Assembly: GCA_022036555.1 (NCBI GenBank)
Contig: CM039120.1
Span: 29,723,716 to 29,787,715 of the forward strand
From: Microstegium vimineum
Lineage: Eukaryota > Streptophyta > Magnoliopsida > Poales > Poaceae
Direction: 5' to 3'
DNA: 64,000 nt
The position numbers and the translations under genes are program-made. Positions 35,609-46,162 of the stretch are shown piece by piece. How positions within the stretch are numbered: position 1 is the first letter of the stretch; each line of letters begins with the position of its first letter. The notes under the pieces are model-generated. The model was not told where the DNA came from. It searched no databases and was given only the letters and a program-made list of their open reading frames with translations.

Positions 35609-36077
35609 TGTTGGCGATATTACCTCGGCATATCACAGGGACCTATATGAGCCTATCAATCAGAAGATGACCCAGCCCACGAGGCCATGTGGCACGCGAC
35701 CAGGCCGCCGTGCTCGCCAGTGACTATGAAGAGCCTTGCTTGCCAAGGAAGATCCTAGTAGATAGGCTCGGATCCTATACCTTAATGGGCCGATCGTAAT
35801 CTGTTATAATATGGAAATTGTAACCATGCTCCCCGGCTATATAAGGCGAGCAGGGACCCCCTAGAAAAGATCCATCTACACCTCGTCTAATCTAATACTC
35901 ATATCAATCCAGCCACCAAAGGACGTAGGTATTACGGCGATTTGCCAGTGTGAACCTGTATAAATCGTCATGTTTACGCTCTCTGTGTTACGCTTTATCG
36001 TCGTCGCCACACCTCCGCCTATAATCTACTACCCTAGGGTACCCCCTAGGTAGACTACGACACATATTTCGTTGACA
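35609..36077 (+). repeat. 5' LTR of Gypsy E
   Basis: 469 bp, TGTTGGCGATATTACC ... TTCGTTGACA. TATA box TATATAAG at 35838-35845 with the usual downstream 'gcgagcaggga'. Only one LTR of E is in the window, so the left boundary rests on the TG start and the switch from MITE-like sequence. Confidence 0.75.
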
Positions 36078-36078
36078 G

Positions 36079-36099
36079 TTGGCACGCCAGGTAGGGGGT
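36079..36099 (+). other. Putative primer-binding site of Gypsy E
   Basis: 'ttggcacgccaggtaggggg' follows the LTR by one base. A related motif, 'ttggcacacccggtggga', occurs near 46118-46135 after the LTR of F. The tRNA cannot be named from sequence by eye. Confidence 0.55.
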
Positions 36100-36255
36100 G
36101 TGTGCCACGACTTCATGACTTGTCAAGCGGTTACTTTCCCCGATTCGATGGTCCTCCCGGTGGCCGGCACCGTGCTCTAGATCGGATCTTCCTCCTGGAC
36201 CGTTAGATCTGAACTACGCGTGCCAGACGCGCCGTCGCCTACACATCGTCCCACC

Positions 36256-38895
36256 ATGCCAAAGTACCACCCATGAAAGGTTGTCAGCCTCGACGACCTG
36301 ATCGACGCTATCGACCACTCCAATGCCGGCATCATGGACTGCATCGGCCTCGTGCAGACGCCGTGACGCCGACTCTCCGGCCATCACAGTCGCCATCCGC
36401 GCCGCCGCAGAACTCTAGCGAAGGAGGCTGCCATGCCGATCGAGGGCACCTGTTGCCCATCAACGATGCCCTATGGGCTTTGCAACTAAGCGACCGTTTT
36501 CCAAACGCTCCGACCAGGCCCCGACAACACCTGTCGTTAACACGGTCGTCATCAATGGGATCCCCAGCGATTCCGAGCAGGAGGTGTCTCTTGATGGCAC
36601 GACATCGTCAGACTCCGCCTCCACCACAAGGACCGAAACGGTCAGCTCCTCTGGATCGTCAAGCGACTTCCCGAAGTTCCCCTAGCTTCGGAGGCATGAT
36701 TTTCCAGGTCTCCGCCGATAGCGTCGCACGCGACAACGAGACGGATGCCGAGCGCACTACCCGAGAAGAACACAACGTCGAGCGCGCGCGTAGGCGTGAG
36801 CTGGAACGCCGCGATCAGGAGAGGCGCGAGTAGGAACGCCGTGACCAGGAGCGCCAGGCGTGGGAACGGTGTGAACACGAGCAAGGAGATCACAACCGCC
36901 TCCGGCGTAATCTCGAATAGGATTTCGACCATATGGGTGACATCCCGGTGTACCAGACCCCGAGCGCTAATCTGGTGGTAGCCACCTATGAATTGTCCAA
37001 GCTACCCGAGATTGAGAAGATTGAAGCCCATATTAAGGCAGCTGCGGTGCACGTTAACAAAATAGGCGCCCCGCCTGAATTCTCCGGCCAATCTCACAGC
37101 CGAAACTACCCCGAAGCCCCCAACGACCGCACCGACCAAGATCTCCGCGATACGACGATCAAGAATACGATCAACCCCGGCGCGATGGAACATCTGCGCC
37201 GGTCCCTCCGGCCGCGGCGGGCCCACGTCCCTTCTCCGCTCGTCTTCGTGCCACCAGGTGGCCCCAGATCTTCAGAATGGCATCAGTGGAGAAGTATGAT
37301 GACAAGGCAAACCCAGAACAATGGGCGAGTACTTACGAGATCGTCGTCCATGCTGCCGGAGGGAATCACGATGTGATGGCTAATTACCTGCCAGTGATGT
37401 TATCGACATCGGCTAATAGCTACCTCCACAAGATTCCAAAGGGCTCCATCGACAACTAGGAACATCTCAAGGAAGTCTTCGTCAAGACATACAAGACTAT
37501 GTGCGACCAGCCGGGGACACGCTACGACCTAGAGAATGTTCGTCAAAGGAGCAATGAAAGCCTTCGGGAATAGATCCGTCGTTTTCCCGACAAACGTCTC
37601 ACCATCTCAGATATCACCAACCCAGAGGCCATCTCCATCTTCTCCAATGGTCTACGCAACGACGAGCTCCGAAATAAGTTGGTCCACAAGAAGATAGCCA
37701 CCATAGAGGGTTTGATGAGCATCGCGAATACTTACGCCGACCAAAACGACGCTACCCGCAACCAAGAAGATAGGCGACGTCGTTCCCGGTCCCCGACACG
37801 CATGAGGGGCAGTGACCGTCGACCCGACTACCGCGACGAAAGAAGACCCACCGACCGAGAACGTGACCACCAAGATTACCAGTCGGGTAACTCAGAAGGC
37901 TATCGACAGGGATTCGACCACATGCGCGGTGGCCGCTACATCGCCAACATGAACGTCCGCCCAAGACGCAACTATGATAGTAATTATGAGAAGATCCTTG
38001 ATGGCCAGTGCACCATACATAAAAACTCCAAGCATTCTATGCGCGAGTGTGAGGTTCTCAAGTCAGCGATGCGAGGAAGAAGTGACAAGAAACCGAAGCG
38101 AGATGACGCCAACAAGGACAAGGAGCCCCCAACACTCGAATTTCGAACAGCCTCAAGAACGTATTCCATCTTTGGGGGCAGCGTGGTCGTCGAAGGGGAG
38201 AAGCGACGCCGCCAAGTCAGCAAGGACATCTTCTCGGTCACCGCCATTGGAGGTGACCCGACCAACACTCGCTACCTCGACTGGTCAGAGAAATCCATCA
38301 CCTTCTCTAGGGACGACCAGTGGATAGATTATCGGTATCCCGGCCGCTTTCCCCTCATCATCAATCCAACTATCGCCACATGCTACTTCCGAAAGGTGCT
38401 GGTCGACGGAGGCAGCGCCCTCAACATCATCTTCGTTGACGCATTCCGACAACTTGATTACTTGAAGAAAGACCTCTCCCCGGCGAACTTTCCCTTTTGG
38501 GGAATCATTCCAGACAAAGCATCCACACCAGTGGGGCAGATCACCCTCCCTGTGCAGTTCGACGACCAGGACCACTTCAGAGTCGAGAACATCCACTTCA
38601 TCATCGCCGACTTCGAGATAGCCTACCACGCCATTCTTGGTCGTCCGACGCTCGCCAAACTCATGGCGGTCCCGCACTACACTTACATGGTGTTGAAGAC
38701 CCGACGCCGCAGGGCGTCCTCAGCCTCCGCACCAATCCGCAGATCGCATACAAATGCGAGCAGCATAGGCTCAATGCCGTCGGGAAACTCCATGTCCAAG
38801 ACACGTACGACTCTGAACCTGGTGACAAGCCCGCCATGAAGAAGCCCAAGGAAGCAGGGCCAGCGGCGACTAGCACCGACCTCATCCACACCTAG
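36256..38895 (+). pseudogene. Gag-protease of Gypsy E, degraded
   Basis: The start is probably the ATG at 36256; codon 7 is TGA, where Trp is likely. Frame changes and stops are frequent up to about 37600. Recognisable parts: an Arg/Glu-rich charged region (36740-36900), a retrotransposon gag domain around 37277-37640 (NPEQWASTYEIVVHAAGG, then a TAG, then EHLKEVFVKTYKTMCDQPG), an Arg-rich region (DRRRRSRSPTRMRGS, 37765-37815), and a retropepsin-like domain with VLVDGGSALNIIF (38398-38436) and ILGRPTLAKL. The last long frame is 37679-38839, with a shift to a second frame near 38700 that ends at 38895. Reverse transcriptase would be expected next but is absent. Gag would package the RNA; protease would cut the polyprotein. 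Confidence 0.75.
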
Positions 38896-39035
38896 ACGTA
38901 GAGACCCTCGGCCCCTAGGGGTGCGAGGCGATTTAGAAATTAAAAATATCTTAGAGGATTGTACTATGTACTCCCTCATTAATGAATAAAAGGTTCACCG
39001 TCTTTCTCAAGTTACTATTATTCAATTTACTCGTT

Positions 39036-39270
39036 TCTACAAAAACGCTCTCGGCGTTCGGTGACCTCTACAAAACGCTCTTGGCGTTCGACGACCTCTA
39101 CAAAACACTCTCGGGGTTCGACGACCTCTACAAAACGCTCTCGGCGTTCGACGACCTCTACAAAACGCTCTCGGCGTTCAACGACCTCTACAAAACACTT
39201 TTGGCATTCGGTGACCTCTCCAAAACGCTCTCAAAGCGTTCGACGACTCCAAAAACGCTTTAAGGCGTTC
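39036..39270. repeat. Tandem repeat, about seven copies of a 30-bp unit
   Basis: The unit 'acctctacaaaacgctctcggcgttcgacg' is repeated about seven times with a few substitutions; the last copies are shorter or longer. The period is a multiple of three, so a decapeptide (DLYKTLSAFD) repeats in one frame, but there is no good start or context for a gene. It lies between the convergent gag-protease and antisense gene of E. Confidence 0.85.
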
Positions 39271-39974
39271 TCGCCAAACAACCTGGCTATAACCGGAAAA
39301 CCACCGATTCAGGCTTGACGGCTATGCATAAGCGTGAAGAAGTAGCTACCCTACACGCTATACCTAAGTCGCCAAGCTCCTCGAGTACTAACCCTAGCAT
39401 CATGGGTAGTGCCAAGGTCAATCCACCAAAGGTTATACGTCCAGAATCTGTACACGACCACGGTACGGTCGACGACTGTACAAGAAGCATGCCTATTCGC
39501 CCAACATCTGTAGGAACGGTCTCCACATGCCCTAGTCACGCCACGATTGAGCGTCTCAGAAAAAGGCCCTGTCTCTGGCATCTCCCTATGCATGCACGAG
39601 TGCTCACCCTCTATGCTGCGGGTTGCCAGCAACGTGCCCCCTTGGAAGTTCCCATGAATCCTACGCGTGCAGTGGCGCTATCCCTACGATACGGACCATG
39701 GGAAACCCAAGGCCGAACGATTCATCGCTATGACTCACGACTTAGCTGGCATAAAAGGACATACAAGTGAAACAAAAGCTCACCGCCTCGGATAAAATAC
39801 AGGTTTGTAGCATTTCACTTACAGGTCCGACAACTTGTATGCTAGATACAAACTACGGCTATCCCGCGCAAACAAGTCTACATCCCTAACTACTGCTTCC
39901 GCTACCGAGTCGACTTCGCCCTCCAGACGATCCATCTCCTCATTCGACGTGCCTGCCGTGAATTCGGTCGACAC
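39271..39974. other. Interior of Gypsy E without a recognised gene
   Basis: Open frames here (for example 39315-39770) have no recognisable domain and a codon content like random GC-balanced DNA. Probably non-coding linker of E. Confidence 0.4.
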
Positions 39975-40605
39975 TCAGCCTAGGTCCGGCCTCAGATAGT
40001 GTGATCGCAACATGGCAAAACCATGAGCCGCCACACTCTGCGCAGCCGAGGTCACGAACGACTGAAGCCTACCACAAAGACTGCGAGCCCTCGACACGAT
40101 GCCCTCCATGGTCGCCTGCTCGGAGCGCTCAGGAATGAGTGCCTGTCCGTCGACACACCACACCACCGGGTCAACCTCCTTTGCCAACGGCCAGAAGTGG
40201 TCATAGTAGGCGTCCACCTTCTCCTGCAGATCTGCAAATTGAATATGAACGTGCCCCCGGTAAGCTGCGAGCACTGTAGCGTCCCATCAGATGACATCAC
40301 GGGCCCGACAACAGGCAAAGGACATCAAAACCTACCTTCATGCATAACATGAAACTTGTACACCTCGTGCTTAGCAGCAACGACCTCCTCTTCCATCAGG
40401 CGCTTCGCCTCTTCAACCCCGAGCAGGCCTGCATCGCGAAGCAGTAAAAACTACCGACTAGACACCACCAGGTTATCAAACAAAAGAAGAAGCACGAAGA
40501 CTCATGAGAGGAAAGCTCGTCGACCTTCTCAACATGCGATAGGAGCTCGACGATCTCACAATCCTACCCCCGGATGTCAACCTCCAGCACATGCGATCGC
40601 CGGTG
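39975..40605 (-). pseudogene. Antisense coiled-coil gene of Gypsy E, 3' part
   Basis: Exons read by eye: 40605 to about 40506 (continues the exon at 62392-62537 across the insertion of C), 40428-40336 (CAG acceptor, AAG|GTAGGT donor) and 40264-39975. The last exon encodes FADLQEKVDAYYDHFWPL and ends in a normal stop at 39975. The first of these carries a TAG in DIRG*DCEIVELLSHVEK, so the gene was or became defective. The peptide is helical and Leu/Glu-rich, with no enzyme motif. Confidence 0.6.
40601..40605. repeat. Target site duplication of Sirevirus C, left copy
   Basis: CGGTG, identical to 62392-62396 on the other side of C. Confidence 0.95.
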
Positions 40606-42473
40606 TGAGTCTCCCATGTGTTTTGGTTTTGAGTAATTGATGAAACCTACTTAGGTACTAACCTTGGATCTCTAAGTGTGAATCATGAGATAGGTTGGTA
40701 CATGCCATGCGATGGAGCAAGGTGGATCATTGGTGGATAGCACAAGCTCTAGCATGGTGAAGGAGATGGAAAGGAAAATGGTGTCAAGGCAAAGGTGATA
40801 TAGGACACATTTTCGGTTTGGTGATCAAGACATCATAGAGGATGTGATCACATTTAGGATAGATAGCCGTACTATCAAGGAGGGAGCTCTTAATTATGAT
40901 TACGGTTATCATGTGCCACTAGGTTCATATGCATTGCATTAAAATCAATTGAACCAAGTGAAACAATCAACTAATCCAAGATAATTGTGAACTAAAAGCT
41001 AACACACGTGCACAAGTGTTGGATCACTTAGTGTTGGCTCTTGGAAGCTTGGAGAAGTTGGAGGAGTTGTTTGGGCAGCTGGAAGCAGTTCGGACGCAGG
41101 GTCCGGACGCAAGGGTTCTGGCCGACCAGACCATCGCGTGTGCGTCCAGTGGCAAACCCTTGCTGGCTTGGCTGAGGAGGAGGATCCGGACGTAGTTTGC
41201 GGTCCGAACATAGGGAACTGGACGTGCGTCCGGAGTCTTTGCCCTCTCTGTTGTTCTCTGTAAAATGGACCAGACGCTGTTGTTGGTCCGGTTGGAGGAA
41301 CTGGACGCGCGTCCGGAGAAAAGGGCTCACTGGAGTGCTCCCTGCGTAGCGTCCGGACGCTACTGTTGTAGGGACCGGACCCACACTGTTACGTGCGTCC
41401 GGAGCCACGTGGAGCTCGCTGGTGCGCGCGGGAAAGCCGTTTGAATCGGCATGCGACCGGACGCTGGCGCGTTGGTCCGGACCGCGCGGTGTGCGCGACC
41501 GGAGGCCGCGTCTGGAGTGAAGAATAGAGGAGACTTCTCTGCTGTGTGGGGGCATCTGGACGCTGTTGATGGTCCAGACCCCTCACTGTTCCTTGCGTCC
41601 GGAGGTGGCGCAGGAAGTGTTTTTAGTGGGAAAACGGCTAGTTGTGAGTGTGGGCTATATAAGGTGATATGGACGGCCCTTTGGGCCACCTCTTGCACAT
41701 TCAGTTCACTCACACATTTGTGCTTGCTTGAGAAGCTTCCACCACTCATCCTCTAAACATATTTGACATATTCTAGAGAGATAGAGTGAATCCAAGTGCA
41801 TTGCTTTGTTGATTGCATACTAGTGGCACTTGGTGATCATCGTCATCGCGGAACTCTTGTTATTCTTGGAGGTTGCCACCTCCTAGACGGCTTGGTGCGA
41901 CGAGGATCGTTGAGCGGAGGAAGGTGATTGTCTCCGGCTCTGATCGGTGGATTGTGAAGGGTTCTTGAACCTACCCCGCGGGAGTTCGCGAAAGGTATCT
42001 CTAGTGGAATCCGCGTAGCTTGTGGATCCCCATCTTGTGTTGGTTGTGCGGCACCCTTGAACGAGTTTGGCTTGGATTGCCAATTAGCGCGTAAACCTCC
42101 AAGTGGGTGTATTGCTACAACGGAGACTAGCTTGTTAGCAAACAAGTGAACCTCGGAGGAAAATCTTGTGTCAACTTGTGTCTTCGAGGATTTCATTGTG
42201 CTTGGCTATCTATTGGTTCATCCCTTCGAGTTGGTATAACTTTCCTATCTCTAGCTTTGTATTACATTCATTCATTCTTGCAAAGTAGAGATTATAGCTT
42301 AGCTTAGCAACTCTAGTTGTCTAGCAACTAGAATTGGTAGGTGGCTTGCATAACTTTAGAGCTAGAGAAAACTTACTTTTCGCCGTGTTTTATTCTAACA
42401 AGTTTGCTTAAGTTTTGTTGTAGAATTTTTAATTAGGCTATTCACCCCCCCTTAGTCATTCCTAGACCTTTCA
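40606..42473 (+). repeat. 5' LTR of Sirevirus C
   Basis: 1868 bp, TGAGTCTCCC ... AGACCTTTCA. TATA box TATATAAG at 41656-41663. Between about 41080 and 41610 it is full of 'gtccggacgc'-type words. Compared with the 3' LTR it lacks a 44-bp segment (62202-62245 region) and has about 248 bp (40791-41038) that the 3' LTR lost. Confidence 0.9.
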
Positions 42474-42475
42474 AG

Positions 42476-42487
42476 TGGTATCAGAGC
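42476..42487 (+). other. Primer-binding site of Sirevirus C
   Basis: TGGTATCAGAGC, two bases after the LTR; complementary to initiator tRNA-Met. Confidence 0.95.
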
Positions 42488-42530
42488 TAGTACACCGTAC
42501 TTAAAGGCTTAACATCCCACGGTGTTAAAA

Positions 42531-44593
42531 TGGCTCATATCAACAACACCAAGAGGGCACCTAAGTTCGATGACACCAATTATAGCTATTGGAAGGCCAT
42601 GATGACCACCTATATCAAATCAATCAACCGGAAGATATGATTGGTGGTCGACAAGAAGTTTGAGGTGGTAAATGAAGAGGCACCCACCACGGTCGAAGAG
42701 GAGAAGCTCCAAAACAATGATATTGCCTTAAGTGCAATACATAAGGCAATCTCCAAGGATGTCTTTGAGCAAATCAAAAACTTAGAGAGTGCTCATGAGG
42801 CTTGGAAGAAGCTAGAAGAGTCATATGAAGGGACTCAATCCATGAAGGGAGCAAAGGCCTATATCTTGAAGGAAAGATTTGCTAGCTTCAAGATGAAGGG
42901 AGATGAGAACGTGCCCGAGATGTTCAATAGGCTTGAGGTGCTTGTCAATGACCTTAAGTCACTTGGAGAGAAGGTGGAGAACAAGGACTTCTCCTTCAAG
43001 TTCCTAAGAAGTCTTCCTCCAAGATTTGAGATGTTAGTCACTCTATTGGTGAGAAGTGGATTGGACACAACCACACCAAACCAAATCCTTGGTGAGGTGA
43101 TGACCGATGACACCTTTAGAGAAGACAAGGACAAGATTAGAGATAATAAGGAAAAGAAGGATGACAAGAAAGAAGACAAGAAGAAAAGTGTGGCATTCAA
43201 AGCGACATCATCATCTAAGGGCAAAGCAAAGTGTGATGAATCAAGCAATGATGAATGCTCAAGCATTGATGATAGTGAAGATGAAGAACAAATGTCCCTC
43301 TTTGTCAAGAAATTTGGTAAGTTGATGAAGAAGAAGGGCTATAGAGCTAGAAGGAAGAAGAACTCCTTCAAGAGCAAGAGCAATGACAAGAGGTGCTTCA
43401 AGTGCAATAGCAAGGATCACTTCATCTCGGATTGCCCACATCATAGTGATGATGAAGAAGAGAAGAAGGGCAAGAAGAAAGAAAAGAAAGAGAGCAAGAT
43501 GTTTCTCAAGAAGAGCAAGAAGGGAGGATCATATGTTGTCACTTGGGATAGTGATACAAGTGATGATGATGACTCAAGTGATGATGAGAAGAGATCAAGC
43601 AAGAAGAAGGCTCTTGCTAGTATTGCTATGAAGAACAAGATCTCTCTCTTTGACACTCCATCGACATGCTTCATGACTAGGCCAACTAAGGTACAATCCG
43701 ATGATGAGAGTGAATCTAGTGATGATGATGATGATGAACCCACTAAAGATGAACTAATTGCAATGTTGGAAGATGCTAAGACTCACTTTTTCCTCACAAG
43801 AAAGGAGTGCAAAGCATTGCGAAAAGAGAATCATTCTCTCAAGCAATCCTTTGATGAGCTCAACCTTACTCATGAGAGGCAAATAGATGCCCATGAGAAG
43901 CTTGGCAAAGCTCACTCTAAGCTTGAAAAAGCTCACTCTAAGCTTGCAAAGGCTCATTCACTTCTTGTTGAGCAAAATGAGAAAGAGCATGTTCAAACAA
44001 GTAACATGGGTGTAACTTGTGATATAATTGATGAATCATTCTATCAACCCATCATCATCACCCTAACTAACCCCTCTAGTAGCACTTCTAACTCTATCTC
44101 TTCTACTAGTGATGTTGTCACTTGTGAGGCTTCACTAACGGTTGAGAATAAGAACCTTAAGAAGGAGGTTGGTAAGCTCACTCTAGCATTAGGCAATGCC
44201 TATGGTGGAGACGCCCGCTTGCTTAAGTGCTTGGGTAGCCAAAGGTTCTCCCTTTGCAAAGAGGGACTTGGCTATATCCCCAAGAAAGGCAAGGCGGCCT
44301 TTGCAACTCCAAAGCCTCGCTTTGTGAAGAGAAATTGTCGGTTTTGCACTAGTTGCAAGCAAGTAGGGCATGATGAGCAATATTGCAAACTAAACCAAAG
44401 CAAGATAAAATTTACATGTTCATCTATTCACTTTGATTCTAGTTATGTGCTTACCAAGGGCAAGAAAGGTGTGATTGCTAAGTACATGGGTACTCCCAAT
44501 GAGAGCTCAAAGAAGAAAGCTATTTGGGTACCTAAGTTCTTAGTCACTAACTTTGGAGGACCCAAACAACAATGGGTACCTAAGAAGAATTGA
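42531..44593 (+). pseudogene. Sirevirus C gag, one early nonsense codon
   Basis: ATG at 42531 lies 44 bases after the primer site. The N-terminal block KFDDTNYSYWKAMM is typical of Copia gag. TGA at 42637-42639 follows SINRKI, where Trp is expected; the frame is then open to 44593. The gag core (HEAWKKLEESYEG; MFNRLEVLVNDLKSLG) precedes a Lys/Asp/Ser-rich region, a first CCHC knuckle CFKCNSKDHFISDC (near 43394), a coiled coil with repeated 'KLGKAHSKLEKAHSK' units, and a second knuckle CTSCKQVGHDEQYC (near 44346). It ends 11 bases before the pol frame opens; pol lies in a different frame. Confidence 0.9.
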
Positions 44594-45270
44594 ATCTTTT
44601 GTAGGTCAATTATAAAGCCGGAGGGAGGCATTGGGTGCTTGATAGTGGGTGCACTCAACATATGACCGGAGATTCAAGAATGTTCAACTCTATCAAGCCA
44701 AATGATTGCAATGGGATTGAATTTATCACATTTGGTGACAATGGCAAAGGGAAAGTCAAAGGGCTTGGTAAGATTGCTATATCCAATGACATGAGCATAT
44801 CCAATGTGTTGCTAGTAGAGAGCTTGAACTTCAACTTGCTATCCGTAGCTCAAGTTTGTGATCTAGGCTTTAAATGCATCTTTGGAGTTGATGATGTAGA
44901 GATCATAAGTGTAGATGACTCTAACTTGATATTCAAAGGATTTAGATATGAGAATCTATACTTAGTTGATTTCAATGCCAAAGAAACTCAATTGTCAACT
45001 TGCTTGCTATCCAAATCTAGCATGGGTTGGTTATGACATAGAAGGTTTGGTCATGTTGGAATGAGGCAATTGAACAAATTAGTCAAGCATGATCTAGTTA
45101 GAGGCTTGAAAGATGTGGTCTATGAAAAGATAATCTATGTAGCTCTTGTCAAGCTGGCAAACAAGTTGGAAACACTCACCCTAGCAAGAGTATGATGAGT
45201 ACTTGCAAACCGTTTGAGCTCTTGCACATGGACTTGTTTGGACCAACCGCATATACAAGTATTGGTGGTA

Positions 45271-45275
45271 ACAAG
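45271..45275. repeat. Target site duplication of Gypsy F, left copy
   Basis: ACAAG, identical to 57108-57112. Confidence 0.95.
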
Positions 45276-46108
45276 TGTTGATGCCATTTTTTGTACGGGT
45301 CAATATTAAACCAAGTGTATTGATTGGTAAAGGGGTAAATATTGTTCCTCATCGGCATCAAGGGGTTATCGGTTTCATTACCGATGGAAGCAGAAAAATC
45401 TACCGATGGTGGATGTGATGGAAGAAGCGTTAAGGAGGAAAGAAGATATGCTTTGTTGATCAAGGAGGTGTTGCTGATAGAGAAAGGAGAACTTTGCCGA
45501 TTGAAAGTATTATCGATGGATACAGGTTGACATGGCTGAAATCAGCGGGAAAGTTGCCGATGACAATAGAAGGAAATTGTGGATTGAAGAAGTCTGCCGA
45601 TGGAAAGTTTCATCGTAAGGGAAGCGGATAAGGAAACTAGTGGTTTTGATATTAGTATTATAGTTTGAGTCCGATGCTTGAGCGAGTCGTTTTATTTCCT
45701 TAAAAATAGTTCTGTTTAGGTATGAGTCGTGTCTGTTTGTAACTCCTTTTACCGGAGTATAAATATGTGCCCAGGGGTGATGTAAATACGATATACAATC
45801 AATCAAATACAAATCTATTACTTTTATCTACTTTTCCAGCAATCTACTTTTTTCGCATTAGTTCTAGTTTATCTACGAGTCCTTACGTCGTCTTGACGGG
45901 CTGCATCTATACGACCTCCGTCGCCTTCGCAAGTTCCGTGTTTTGATTAAGTTGAGCTTTGACGTCCGGGCGTATCGCTGTCGTCTCGTTCAATCTTGTT
46001 CTAGTTACCGTCCTTGTCGATTAACTAGTCAAATCGACTGGCACACCTTTGGATATCGAGTTCGGGTATAAGCCCGAAGTGTTCACAGATCCGACACTTT
46101 TTGTGTCA
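45276..46108 (+). repeat. 5' LTR of Gypsy F
   Basis: 833 bp. TATA box TATAAATA at 45759-45766 followed by GTGCCCA. Shares its ends and much of its length with the LTR of G. Confidence 0.95.
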
Positions 46109-46162
46109 ACACCTCTTTTGGCACACCCGGTGGGACCCTATATACATCTCTTGATCAAGATC

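Noticed and set aside
36273..36833. 186-codon plus-strand frame at the start of Gypsy E
   Set aside because: Only its last third matches the charged gag region; the start is out of frame with the likely gag ATG at 36256. It is covered in the degraded gag-protease entry.
38982..39263. Open frame made of decapeptide repeats
   Set aside because: The frame exists because the 30-bp tandem unit is a multiple of three; there is no start context or domain.
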